In this document: one piece after another, positions 23,250-33,468 of the stretch
Layout: the number at the start of each line of letters is the position of its first letter
Numbering within the stretch: the first letter of the stretch is position 1
Assembly: GCA_019137255.1 (NCBI GenBank)
Contig: WPDH01000526.1
Location: 1-50,066 of the forward strand
DNA from: Corinectria fuckeliana
Taxonomy: Eukaryota > Ascomycota > Sordariomycetes > Hypocreales > Nectriaceae
Direction of reading: 5' to 3'
Length of the DNA stretch: 50,066 bases
Made by a program: the position numbers and the translations under genes
Notes under the pieces: generated by a model
Seen by the model: only the letters and a program-made list of their open reading frames with translations
The model's database searches: none
What the model was told of the DNA's origin: nothing

Positions 23250-24355
23250 ACAGTGCGGATCCGGGGTTCCTGGCGAGTCAAGTAAGACTCAGCCCTGCGT
23301 CCAGTTGCGTCAACGTATCGATCGGCATCGCGCTTACGCCCCAACGGCCGGCACAGCTCTGTGCGACGTCGCTTCCGCTTGATGAACTGGGGTTTCGGCA
23401 CATGTCGGTTTCTTGCGGGATTGGGGGCAGGGCGGATTGCCAGCCAGCTTCGGTATAATAGGTAGTCGAGTTAATATGCCACTCCCTCCGCGTTCGGACT
23501 AAAGGGAAGGGGGGGGGGGGCTTCTCAGTTCAGCAGCAAACCCAGGAAGTGAGGCGAGAAAAATCACTAAATGCCCTGGTGACTCCCAGGGGGGATAGGG
23601 ACGGGGGAAGGTTTCTAGATGCATGTGTGGCGGCGTTCGGGGGGGTTACATTGGCAACGGCACAGGGCGAGGGGAGAGGCGCTAGACGAAGCCACGGATG
23701 ACGGCGCTTGCACGAGCAGACAGACTTGGGGAAGATATGTCAGCATCGGGATTATCAGGAACAATGGGGGGAGCGTGGTATAACAAAGAGAAGAGTGAGC
23801 GTGTTGGAGATGCCGGCCTAAGAATAGTGAACAGCAACCGCCGTCTTGGGTGCGCACGAAGTACTTGGCATTGCAACGGGCTTGCAAGCTCCACATGAGG
23901 CTGAAAGCTGTGCAATGGGATGGCCAAACACATCTCTGAATGCACCCTTCCCCGAGGTCGTAGCTACTTACTTGCAGGATGCCCCCCACGCCTCCGGTGC
24001 GGAGGCAAAGGAGGATACGAGAATCGTTGACACATCCCGCGAAAGCCCCAGGCTTGTACGTCGTTCGCCATACCCTCATGTTTGGAGGGCAGCGTACACT
24101 ACAAGCTATAATTGTAAGGCGTGCCCGCGCCTCTTGTCCATTTCACTCTCTTCCCAGATAATAAATGATTAACGCATAACACATAGACCTCTCTTTCATA
24201 TACTCCCGACTTCTTTCTTCTGGCTTCCCTAAAACCCATATCCAACCATCATATCTCTACTCATATTCCCACGGAAACAACTACTTGTCCACACCAGAGG
24301 CGCCGCATCTGTTTCAACCAACCCCGCTTCAACACCGCCATCTTCAAGCCTCTAC

Positions 24356-24437
24356 GTAAGTTGTCTACTTACTATCTACTCGCCATGTCGTCGCTCCTCA
24401 TCCGTGATCCAACGGCAACTAACACGAGCAAGACCAG
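24356..24437 (+). other. Probable intron in the 5' leader of the Ser-rich gene
   Basis: The donor GTAAGT at 24356, a CTAAC-like branch site near 24418-24423 and the acceptor ACCAG ending at 24437 form an 82-nt intron. Its removal takes out the ATG at 24384 and makes the ATG at 24467 the first start codon of the mRNA. Confidence 0.5.
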
Positions 24438-24466
24438 CCGCTCTCTCCTCTTGCCCGGCCATCACA

Positions 24467-25063
24467 ATGAACCGCCCTCACGGCGCCGGCACCACCCCTC
24501 TCGCCTCCCACACCAGGGCACGTCACCCCCAGTACAACTCAGACAACATGTCCGCCGCCGAGCACGGCCAGGCTGCTGCCGACCATCGGATCATCTCCCC
24601 CGCGGATCCGGCCATCGCCACGGCCCCTCCGGAAGCGCCGGACCCCATCGACGCCGGCTGGGAAGACATCGGCTCCGAGCCCACCGCCCCGTCGACCTCC
24701 AACTCCAATGCGGGTCCGGCCCCGATCTCCACCTCCACCTCCGCCTCCGCCTCCGCCTCTACCTCTACCTCCACCTCTGCTTCCGGCGCCTTGACTTCGA
24801 CGACGCTCCTCGCCCTCCATGAACTCACCACCTCCAACATGCGTCTCCACAACACCATGAACAGCCGCTGCTCCATCCACGAGCGCATCTGGAACCGCGC
24901 AACCCTACGCGGCCACAGCACCATCGTCACCTTCCCTTACACCTCCTCCGACATCTCCATCGAGCTCGGCGAGCCCTTCGGCCCCTTCTGCGTCGACGCC
25001 CCGGCCTCTAGCATGTTTGGCATCGGCGCCTGGGCCGACACGGAGCGGCCTCCCATGCAGTAG
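24467..25063 (+). CDS. Hypothetical protein with Ser/Thr/Ala linker
   Basis: One exon, 198 residues, with the start chosen because a leader intron removes the upstream ATG. The N-terminal third is Ala/Pro-rich and acidic, with a DPIDAGWEDIGSEP segment. The middle (about 85-110) is a pure Ser/Thr/Ala tract written in a CTC/TCC repeat. The C-terminal 90 residues look ordered, with HELTTSNMRLHNTMNSRCSI, a strand-rich part (STIVTFPYTSSDISIELGEP) and a closing FGIGAWADTERPPMQ. I recognise no family, and there is no signal peptide or membrane segment. C-ending codons and a clean leader argue for a real gene, though the repeat makes the middle length uncertain. Confidence 0.6.
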   Translation: MNRPHGAGTTPLASHTRARHPQYNSDNMSAAEHGQAAADHRIISPADPAIATAPPEAPDPIDAGWEDIGSEPTAPSTSNSNAGPAPISTSTSASASASTSTSTSASGALTSTTLLALHELTTSNMRLHNTMNSRCSIHERIWNRATLRGHSTIVTFPYTSSDISIELGEPFGPFCVDAPASSMFGIGAWADTERPPMQ

Positions 25064-26166
25064 TTGCCTAGAGAGCGTCTGTATAACCTTTTTCTTATAG
25101 TTTGTTTCGTTTTGGGGGAGTTTCATGCTACTCTCATTTGAACTTAGCCAGGAGAACCTTATGATGCAGGGGATTGACCTACCTCAGCATGAAGCTTGTT
25201 CAATAAAAATGCCGCTCTCACCCCCATCTCACAATGCCAAAACCACATGTTGCCATTCCATCATGCATGAACGCGTGTGACTGGACGTACTAATAATAAA
25301 AAAGGGATCGACACGCTGCATCCCCACCGCACGCGCAAGAATTTGTCGCGTGCCTGCGGAGATCAGATCATCAACCAGAGGAGTACCAGATCTGCCAGCC
25401 GCGCGACCGCCGGATCTCGCATGTTTCGTTTCAGAGGGAATCGTCTGCCGAACGTCGCCGACGCGTATACCCACGTCTTCTTCGTACATGCTCGCCCGCT
25501 TGCTTGGTTTCCGCTTCGCATTTCGGAGATTGTGCCCGACGCGTGTCGTCTGGCACCGACGGCGACAACAGCTGCGGCGCCCTCCATGATCCCCATGTCG
25601 ACAGATACCCCAGTCTGGCAGCGGTCGGTCGGCGGTTTACAAAAAGGGACGATTGGTGACGGTGACGATGACGCTATCGGAAGTCGGCGTCCAACGTCTC
25701 AATGGACCTTTTTATTGACGTCTGACATCTGACGTCAAGAACTATCAACATCAAACGTCCAACAGGAGGGACAAAGCCTCTTCCCCACAAGTCTACCATG
25801 CACTGCTGTCGCCACGAGGAACATGCGTTAATGCACGTCAACGGTCAACACGAGGCGAAGCAACCAGCCGTCGGAGCACGAGCCATGCAGGGCAATGTGG
25901 GAACATCCAATGAACCAGCACGCAAGCAACTTCACGGGAGCCAAAGCCCTTAGATGGAAAACCATTGACGGTTCCAATTGCTTAAATACTGGCGCTCGAG
26001 ATACGTAGAGAAGCCGAGCGACCCTCGTCCGATTGATGCTCCTTGCCGTAGACGCCTCCTGGGGGTAACCGAAAAAAACAAGAGGCCATTAAATGTGTAC
26101 ACCGAAGCCAAGAACTCATCAATCCCCCACCCATTTGCTCAACGCATACTCATCATACCCGTAAAT
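25064..26166. other. Convergent intergenic region, 1.1 kb
   Basis: This lies between the 3' ends of the Ser-rich gene and the GPI-protein gene. The frame at 25277-25732 is patternless. It contains the near-palindrome with two TGACGTC motifs at 25715-25738. Confidence 0.55.
25715..25738. promoter_or_regulatory. Near-palindrome with a CRE/ATF-type site
   Basis: Two TTGACGTC arms face each other over an 8-bp spacer, and the right arm includes a perfect TGACGTCA octamer (25730-25737). TGACGTCA is the classic ATF/CREB bZIP site. It lies in a convergent region, not a promoter, so function is doubtful. Confidence 0.35.
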
Positions 26167-26949
26167 TTAGTTGAGGTAAACCATGGCCATGACGGCACCG
26201 GCAATCAGAGCGATAGAGGAGGTCATGCGGGTGGCACCACTGTCGGGGACTGTGGTGGCGGCAGTAGTCTTAGCAGTGGTAGAGGCGGAACCTATTTTCT
26301 CGTTAATATGGGCGCGACAGACAAGGCGTAATGGAATTGCACTAACCCTCGGTACCAGTGGAAGAGGCAGCAGAGCTAACGGGGGTGGTGCTGTTAACAC
26401 CGGGGGTGGAGACAGCCTTGGTCAGGGTAGTAGCCTTCTCGGTGGTGGTGGTGGCCTTCGCAGTCGTAGAGGTAGCCTTCTCGGTTGTGGTGGTGGTGGC
26501 AGCCTCAGTGGTAGAGGTAGCAGCCTCGGTGGTGGACACAGCGGTAGAGCTGGTCTCGGTGGTGGCAACGGTGGAGCCCTCGACGGTGAACTGGGAGGAG
26601 TAGTTGTACTCGCCGGAGTCGTTGTCGGTGATCTTGAAGTTGTACTGGTCGGTAGGGAGATCAGAAGGAGTGAAGGTGAAAGCACCACCCTCGGCGGAGG
26701 CTAGGCAGCGTTAATAAAACATAGTCAGACATTAAAGGTCGACCGTAGCTTACAGGTCAGGGTCTTGTAGTCCTTCAGGTCCTTGGAGGGGCCGTTCTGG
26801 AGAACGATAGTGCAACCCTCAGCGCAACCATCGAACTTGATGGTGAAAGGCTGGCCCTCGACAACATCGAAGGCGGTGTTGAGGAGATGGGGCTTGGCGG
26901 CCATGACGGCGGTAGCCAGAGCGGCAATGGTAGCGATGGAGTACTGCAT
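26167..26949 (-). CDS. Ser/Thr-rich GPI-anchored cell-wall protein (Kre9/Knh-like)
   Basis: Three exons (26949-26754, 26700-26347, 26291-26167) give 224 residues; introns are 53 nt (GTAAGC...TAG) and 55 nt (GTTAGT...TAG). A clear signal peptide opens the protein (MQYSIATIAALATAVMA). The Kre9/Knh-like domain follows: NTAFDVVEGQPFTIKF, CTIVLQNGPSKDL, and after the first splice GGAFTFTPSDLPTDQYNF and SGEYNYSSQF. Next is a roughly 80-residue Thr/Ser/Ala repeat tract (TTEAATSTTEAATT, TTEKAT), a likely O-glycosylated stalk. The C-terminus has a small-residue site (DSGATR) and a hydrophobic tail (SSIALIAGAVMAMVYLN), the pattern of a GPI signal. Such proteins sit in the plasma membrane or wall and the family is linked to beta-1,6-glucan, but most members are uncharacterised. 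Frames on the other strand here are mirror images of the repeats. Confidence 0.88.
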
Positions 26950-27780
26950 TTTGAATGTGGGGGGGTGAATCGGTGATTCGATTTAAAGAGTGACTGGGAA
27001 TTACTGCGAGCCGGGTGTTAGTTCAGCTTGGCGGCGAGAGTTGTGACGATTCTGCAGACGAAAGAGACGCGCGATTGTTGTTGTGAAGCTTGGGGAGGGC
27101 GCGTGTGACCTGCGAGACATCAAGGGCGTGGGTGCGTAGAGCTGTCGACAGCTGGCAGGCACTGCCGGGACAGCTGCCAGCATGACGGAGCAAGAACCCA
27201 GCGGTCCCAATTAACATGGTCGGACGAGCTCGCAGGGCACTGCAGGTTGACAGGTGACCGGGTAGGTGACGGTGTTGGATACGATGTAAAGGCGCATTCG
27301 AGAACTCGACATTGGTGGTTTGGTGGCCGTTCTGGGTTGGAGTGAGACTTACATTAGGTAGGAACAACGGGTGAGTGGTTGACAAGGCGTTGATGAAGAG
27401 GGAGAGAGTGAGAGAGAAAACGAAGGTGGAGGGCAGAAGGGAGGGTATTAAAAGGGAGCGGAACGATATTGCAAGTCAGTGAGCAACAATGGGGGAGGCA
27501 CTTAGCTGGATGTACCTGGTTGGGGCAGTCGCCGGCCAAGGCAGAGCCAAAGCTACTTACCAACTAGTACTACTTACTCTTATTACTTACCAACTTACAT
27601 GGGACAGTCCATGGAGTAGATACGTACCTTTAAGACACTTGAAGGCAAACACTCGGCAAGGGGGGGGGGGTGCCCTGTGGATGTCTGGATAGCCGGCGTC
27701 ACCCTTTCTTTCCGTTGCCTTGGCATGGAAGTTGGGGGCCTTGAAGAGCCTAAGGCTAGTACGTAGCGAATTGCAAGTGT

Positions 27781-27810
27781 CTCCTCCTCCTCCTCCTCCT
27801 CCTCCTCCTC
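27781..27810 (+). repeat. CTC trinucleotide repeat
   Basis: Ten CTC units, followed by ATCATC. Intergenic. The minus-strand frame encodes a Glu run, but nothing else supports coding. Confidence 0.85.
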
Positions 27811-30026
27811 ATCATCGCATTCCACCACCACTGGCACGTCCGCTGCCCGGTGACCTCCACCCCCGAGACTAAACGGACGATGGACGATGCGCATCCCGGC
27901 ATGGGGAAATTTGGCCAAGCCCCGTTGGAGCATACCAGCGCTGCCCACTACTGCAGCCACCCATCCATGTCCTCAGGACGCTTCTGCGCCGTCGTCCTAG
28001 TCCCTGTCTCGTGCAGACTTGCAGACTCGCCCGGCGGCCCACCGCCCTGTGCCTGGCGACAAAAACCGGGCCGCCCCAAGGGGTGGGAGAGACCTGACTG
28101 GCTCGCTGCAAACTGTGAGTGATGAAATGCACCAAGAGGCAAATTGTTCTGGGGCTGCTGTTCCTGGGCCGCTGGGGCCCAAGCTTCATAGTTGGTCCAT
28201 GCTACATAGTACCTAGTAAGCTAAAGTGTGTCTTCAGGAGTCGCTCGAGGTTACCAAGCTGTTTACCGACTAGGTACGCAGTACGTGCAGCAGGTCGTCC
28301 GTCTGTCTGCATGTCCAGCAGCAGGCTCCGGACATTAGCCAAATTGACCACCTAGCAACCTAGCAAACCCAGGGACCGCCGACCGGCAAGATCTACCAAG
28401 TATTGCCACAGGACCCATACCTGAAAGGCCTGAGGGCACAAAATATGGACCGCCCGGGTAGTCGGTGACTTGCTTGCTGTGCCGTGCTCCGTCCCATCCG
28501 TCGTGGCATCCTGGGGCAATTCATTCCAGATTCTACGACACCTGCCGCCACTCTCAGACACACGATGACTACCTAGTTTCAGTTGAAAACATGTCTTCCG
28601 AAGGGGGCTGTGTCGCTGGCTGGCGACGGAACAGCCGCGAATGGCGCCTTGATGAGCCAGCCATTGTCATTTCAATCATTGTGCCTCCTAATACCTTTCC
28701 TTACCATTCGGCACTACGCTCTACTACAGTAAGATTGGTCTTTTCCAAGCGGTCTAGACGCTGCCACTATTGGAGTAGGGCCCCTCCGAGATCCACACCT
28801 GCTTCTCGATTGAGAACAAGGCTTTTGATGAATGGACAGCTGCCGGCGATTAATTAATGGGCATGCTAATTATTGCACAGTACGTAGGCAACGAGGTGGG
28901 TTTGGTTGCCCACGCACTCAACCAAGTTTCTCCGCAGCTGGTTTCCTGGTGGTTGATTTGATTGCACTGAGACGAGCAGCTTTGCCGCTGGGTGTCTCTA
29001 AGCCACGCTTCAGCCTGGCGTTCGCTAAGGTGGCCCTACGCAGGGTCCTGGTTAAGGATGGTGGCGCCGTGACGGGATTGGCTTTGATCCTCTGCTGGGC
29101 TGAACCTCGATGGAAGTGTGTGCGTCTACAGGCACTCAACATCCAGCGTCAAGCACTGGAATCGTTGGCCTCGGCGACCACAAACAACTCGCACAGACTG
29201 GTTGCACAACGTACAACGCCGTCGCATACGCCAGGCAGCCACAGGATGGACGGCGCAGCACACCGACGGAAAGCACGCCGATGGTACACAGCCCGGGGCT
29301 GCGATCGAGCCAGATGCCAGAGAGAACCGCACGTCTCTCTGGGCTACTCCGTACATAGTAGCAGCTGGCATGCCCAACCCCAATCCTCCGAGAATGTGGA
29401 ACTGTCCTAGAAGCTCTAAGTAAAGATGCCCGGACAAACAGAAAACCATTCTCCATCCGCGAGCCGGCTGCGTACCAGAGGAGCCAAAAGTCTGGGTTGC
29501 ATACGTACTCCCCTTGTTGCCGCGACTCGCGGAAAGGACAGAGCCGGGTAAGCGGTACGACCACATAGTTTGGGCTGCTAATACCTCACTGGAGATCTGG
29601 ACTATTTGGACGGGCATACGTGTTCCTCAACAGGCCAAGACATAGGGCACGTAACCTGCATGCCATGGCTTGGCTGAACGGCATCGTGTCCGCCGTAGTG
29701 TCCTGCTTAAGAACAGTCTATTGAAAGCGAAAAACGTCGTCATCGCTAATGGTTGCCGTTGTAACCTACACATCTTCCCCGCGCCACGCCACACACCACT
29801 CACTCACTCAACGCTGAACAGCCCGCCTCGAGCGGCTGCTTGATGATCTAGGCCCCTTTTTCCCTTTATTTTTTTTTTTATTTTTTTTCTTATTTTTAAC
29901 TCAGTCCTTCATCGAAAATCTTCTTCTTCGCGTCAGCCATCGTCAGTCAGACACGTCTCTGATCTCATCGTCCTATCTCTCCCAGGGTGAGACACCGGTT
30001 CCAGGCTAGGCACGTCCTGAGCTCAC

Positions 30027-30236
30027 ATGAGCATGGCAACGATGAGATCTTGGAACAAACTTGCCGCTGGACTAAAGGCCATCCCGGCGCAGCACGAGCC
30101 ACGGCCCTTCAAGGACCCCCCGGCCGGTGCTTTCCTGCTCGGGCAGGTTGGCAAGCAAAGCCAGGAAGAGGGTAGGCCTAGGTGGACAGATCCCAGAAGA
30201 GCAATGAGAGCGGACGAAGACGTGTGGATTCGTTAG
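30027..30236 (+). CDS. Weak candidate small gene or first exon, unknown
   Basis: The 69-codon frame begins MSMATMRSWNKLAAGLKAIP and continues with a Pro/Gly-rich part (PRPFKDPPAGAFLLGQVGKQ). Just upstream are a T-rich tract and a pyrimidine-rich stretch like a fungal promoter and leader. A GTAGGC donor follows the GKQSQEE residues, so the last 20 codons may be intron. A later frame ending SPDSSDSELELDQRLNIVA (30575) could be the final exon, but I could not find splice sites that join the two in frame. I recognise no family. Confidence 0.25.
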   Translation: MSMATMRSWNKLAAGLKAIPAQHEPRPFKDPPAGAFLLGQVGKQSQEEGRPRWTDPRRAMRADEDVWIR

Positions 30237-31250
30237 TGAGCTTGTACGAACGTGCTTACAGTACAGTAGATTACTTCATACAGTGCAAACGTATCGATGA
30301 AGGGAGTTGTCCGTACGAATCAGTAATTATTCCATCCACCTACGTAGTACGTACTACACCCCATCGATACGGCATCGGGGTTAATAAGGTTGGCCGGATG
30401 GCGTCCCCTCACCACCCTCACCACCCACACGTTTTATACTCCCGATACGAGAAAGAAACTCTGCATGGATTCCAAGGAACGCTTCTATTTCCAGGCTCCT
30501 TGGCTCCCTTCTTGTTCCCCCGACTCCTCCGACTCCGAGCTTGAACTTGATCAAAGGCTCAACATCGTTGCGTGAGGTAGATTGCTTGATTGCCTAGCGT
30601 CCCCTTTCCTGCGCCCCGCCAACATCATCATCATCATCATCAAAAGCCCGCCCATATTTCATTTTTCATCTCCCGCAGGCCCGCCCTGGCACGCGCCCCT
30701 ACGAGTTACAGGCCCTTGTTCGCCATCCGCCGTGGAATGACGGGGCCTAGGCGTTGAAATGTGAAATGCAGAGTTCGGCTGGTGGCCAAGGATCAAGGCG
30801 GAGTGACGGAAGCACGCACCCGTCAGCGGGAACCCGGTGGTCCTCCTCTCTTGCGACTCGATCTCCTAGTTCGCCGACTTATTACTCATCAATTGCCTAT
30901 CAACTACTAGTACCCTTGACGTCTTAACTTTAACATGTTCGACTCATACGCTCCTGGTCGACGTTTTACCCATCAATTAAGCTATGTATGGGTACCTAAA
31001 CTGGTAGCTGCTTGCTGGTGCACTCGACCGTCCACGCTTTGACAAAGCTCGGGCTTGGAAACACAATCATATGCAGCCCACCCCTTTGTCCGCAAGCCTC
31101 GAAAGCTTGAACCACACATATTAACACCCCGTCGGTCCCCGGTCTCTCTCAGTTTGTCGAATCCACCATCATAACACATCCAAGGTGACATGCTCGTTTC
31201 GCCAGACTGTGTCTTCGATCTGGCATCGCCCAGCCCACACCATCTCCCAT

Positions 31251-33468
31251 CTAGTGCTCCAGCAGACGCAAGCTACCCTGGACGACGACGTTCTCCAAGA
31301 TAGAGCCTGGGGGAATATCAATGGTGCTGCCCTCGGTGGCAACTATAATGACCGTGCCCTTGAGCGTCACACCACGGCCCAGGTTTACCGCACCAGTGAT
31401 GGTGAGGTGGTCCAGTTCTAGCACCTTGGGGATCGACGGGATGCGCTTCTGAAAGTCCGAGACCTTCTTGAAGTCGCCACCCAGCTTGATGAGAGGGGCG
31501 TCACCGAAGCGGGCAGCGCTCATTTGGAGCTGGCCATGCTTCAGCGTGTAAAGATCCGACTTGACCAGCATCAAATCCGAGCATGTCTTGACGGGCAGGA
31601 AGCGTCTACGGGGCACGTTGACACCGTGGGCGTTCTTGAAGTGGCGGATGGCGGCACCGACGGCCGTCTCGAGCTGGATGATGGAGATGTCCGACTCGCC
31701 CTTCTTGTCGCCGGGGATCGTCTTGCCGTTGGGGATAATCTCCATCTCGAGCTCGTCGTTCTCCACTACCCGCTTGATGGCCTTGAGGTTGAGCCAAAGG
31801 TTGTTGGTGTTGAAGTACTTGAACTTCTTGATCGACTTGAACTCGTTGACGTGCTCCTTGGGCACCTGGGCAATCTCCAGCAGGCGGACGGAGCCCTCGT
31901 AGTCAATGATGGTGCCACCCTTGACATCGGCCTTGGTCTTGTTGGTGAGCTCCATGATGTACTCGGCATTGGTCTCCATCATGTGCTGGAGGATTCGCAA
32001 GTCAACAACGGCGCCCAGGTTGTCCACGTTGGACAAGAAGATGATCTCAATGCCACGCTCCAGCAGCTTGTCCAGGATGCCCGAGTTGTACAACGACTCG
32101 AAGACGTCACCGTGGCCAGGGGGATACCACTCAGTAATGGATGAATCGTAGTCCTTGGGGACGGGAAGCAGCGAGTCCTTGTAGATTCGGGGGTATCGAG
32201 ACTGGTTGAAGGTCAGGATGTCCACGTTGTGGCCCTCGTACTTCTTGATAATGGCGGCCGTGTCGTCGTTGGTGTTGAACGAATTCATCAGGATGAAGGG
32301 GACGTTGACGCCGTAGGTGCGGTTCAGGAACTCGATCTGTCGCACCGACAGGTCCAGGAAGGACATGCCGTCACGGACCTCAATGACGGACTTGGGGCCC
32401 ACGCAACCCATCGACGTACCCAAGCCACCATTGAGCTTGAGAACGGCAAGCTTGCTGAGGAACTGAACAGACTCGGTGTTGGCGAGATCTTCATAGTCCA
32501 CGACCTGTCCCTGTGCGGGAGGGGTGATACGGTCCCAGTCACTATGCGTTTGTCAGCGTCCGTTCTCGCCATATTGCAGTTATAAGATCGGAGGCATACA
32601 CGGCATTGCCCTTGGCCTTGTCGTTGAGGTATCGCCGGAAGAGGGCAAAGAAGTTGTCCATCTCGGTCTCGAACAACTATAGGGTCTCAGGTCAGTCGGG
32701 CGGTCGATCGATATCCGGTCCCGTAGCAAACTTGCCTTCTTTTGCTCGGCGTCCTTAACCGTCTCGGCGAGGTTGGTCAGGGAGTTCCTCATCTGGGCGG
32801 CAGCGACGTTGGTCGAGGTGTTCTCGAAAGCCTGCGGTGTAGGGTGTTAGCCGGTACTTGGGATACATGGTGCCTCGTGGGAGGGTTCGATATTGCGGGA
32901 CACGATGATCAAAGTTTTGATGTAGTGAGGGGCATGATCCTGAGTCTGCTTGTAAACTGCCGCGAGTTGGCGGTCAAGCAGGATGTGTAGGTGATGGGCA
33001 CTGGAGGCAACGAAGAAGGTTCAGTTGCCCTGGCCATTCGCACCACGGATGTGGACGAGAGCTTGAATGGAAGCTCGACGCTCTGGTTTCCTTCCGGTTG
33101 CTTGCTTGCTTCGGCCGAGATCTCTTCGTCTGTAGTTGACACAGAGACAACCCCGACCCGTACAATACGCCCCGGTGAGCGAACTGCGCAGCGACCAGCT
33201 GTGGCCAGTCCAGTTTGCGTCACGTCAGGTGCAGATTTGAGACTCGATACAGCTCTGCGACTCCTGACGGTGGTCGAAGACATGCGGGACGGATCCAGGA
33301 CATCATGAGAGATGGGGGAAAGGACAAGAAAGAAGATAGAAGGAAGAGGTGAGAACTTGCCATGTGGCTGCGAGTCTTGCCATGGCGACGCTCGAAGACG
33401 GCCTCCTGATCGCCTCCATTGCCAGGCTTGAGGTGGGACGGCAGCGCACTCTTGATTGCACTGGCCAT
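31251..33468 (-). CDS. ugp1: UTP-glucose-1-phosphate uridylyltransferase
   Basis: Four exons (33468-33361, 32831-32736, 32676-32600, 32541-31251) give 523 residues, the usual length. The enzyme makes UDP-glucose and diphosphate from UTP and glucose-1-phosphate in the cytosol, feeding glucan, glycogen, trehalose and glycoprotein synthesis. The joined N-terminus (KTRSHM, then AFENTSTNVAAAQMRNSL, EQKK, LFETEMDNFFALFRRYL, KGNAVDWDRI) matches the conserved eukaryotic order. The nucleotide-binding loop LNGGLGTSMGCVGPKS is at about 130-145. The C-terminus is a left-handed beta-helix (LDHLTITGAVNLGRGVTLKG). The first two introns (33360-32832, 529 nt; 32735-32677, 59 nt) both appear to begin GCAAGT instead of GT; the third (32599-32542) is GTATGC...TAG. 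The start is the ATG at 33468 (ACCGCAATGG); codons further 5' have no ATG. Confidence 0.94.
32832..33360 (-). other. First intron of the uridylyltransferase gene (GC-AG)
   Basis: This 529-nt intron lies between codons for SHM and AFENTS. The donor reads ATG|GCAAGT and the acceptor ACCGCAG. No GT donor nearby preserves the conserved HMAFENTS join. No exon was recognised inside it. Confidence 0.6.

Larger units (their letters stand above)
21869..24466. other. Intergenic region, 2.6 kb, no gene seen
   Basis: Frames here (for example 22582-22896 plus, 23615-24079 minus) have no recognisable pattern. A CA repeat lies at 23227-23249 and G/C runs at 22456-22465 and 23511-23520. The last 250 bp are CT-rich and include the probable leader intron of the next gene. 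Confidence 0.55.
26950..31250. other. Intergenic region, 4.3 kb
   Basis: The right-hand end of this stretch is the 3' flank of the uridylyltransferase gene. The left end (26950-27480) is the promoter of the GPI-protein gene, with CACCCCCCCAC-type leader sequence on the minus strand. A CTC repeat lies at 27781-27810 and a TACTTACC-type cluster at 27545-27600. A T-rich, then CT-rich leader-like stretch at 29850-29990 precedes a weak small-ORF candidate at 30027. Other frames (28832-29410 plus, 29126-29617 minus) overlap each other and show no family pattern. Confidence 0.5.

Noticed and set aside
26342..26704. Gly/Val-rich frames on the plus strand
   Set aside because: They are the complement of the Thr/Ser repeat tract of the GPI-protein gene on the minus strand.
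31524..32144. 206-codon frame antisense to the uridylyltransferase
   Set aside because: It is the mirror of a strongly biased coding exon. The Leu/Val/Asp/Gly-rich translation is what antisense of C-ending codons gives.
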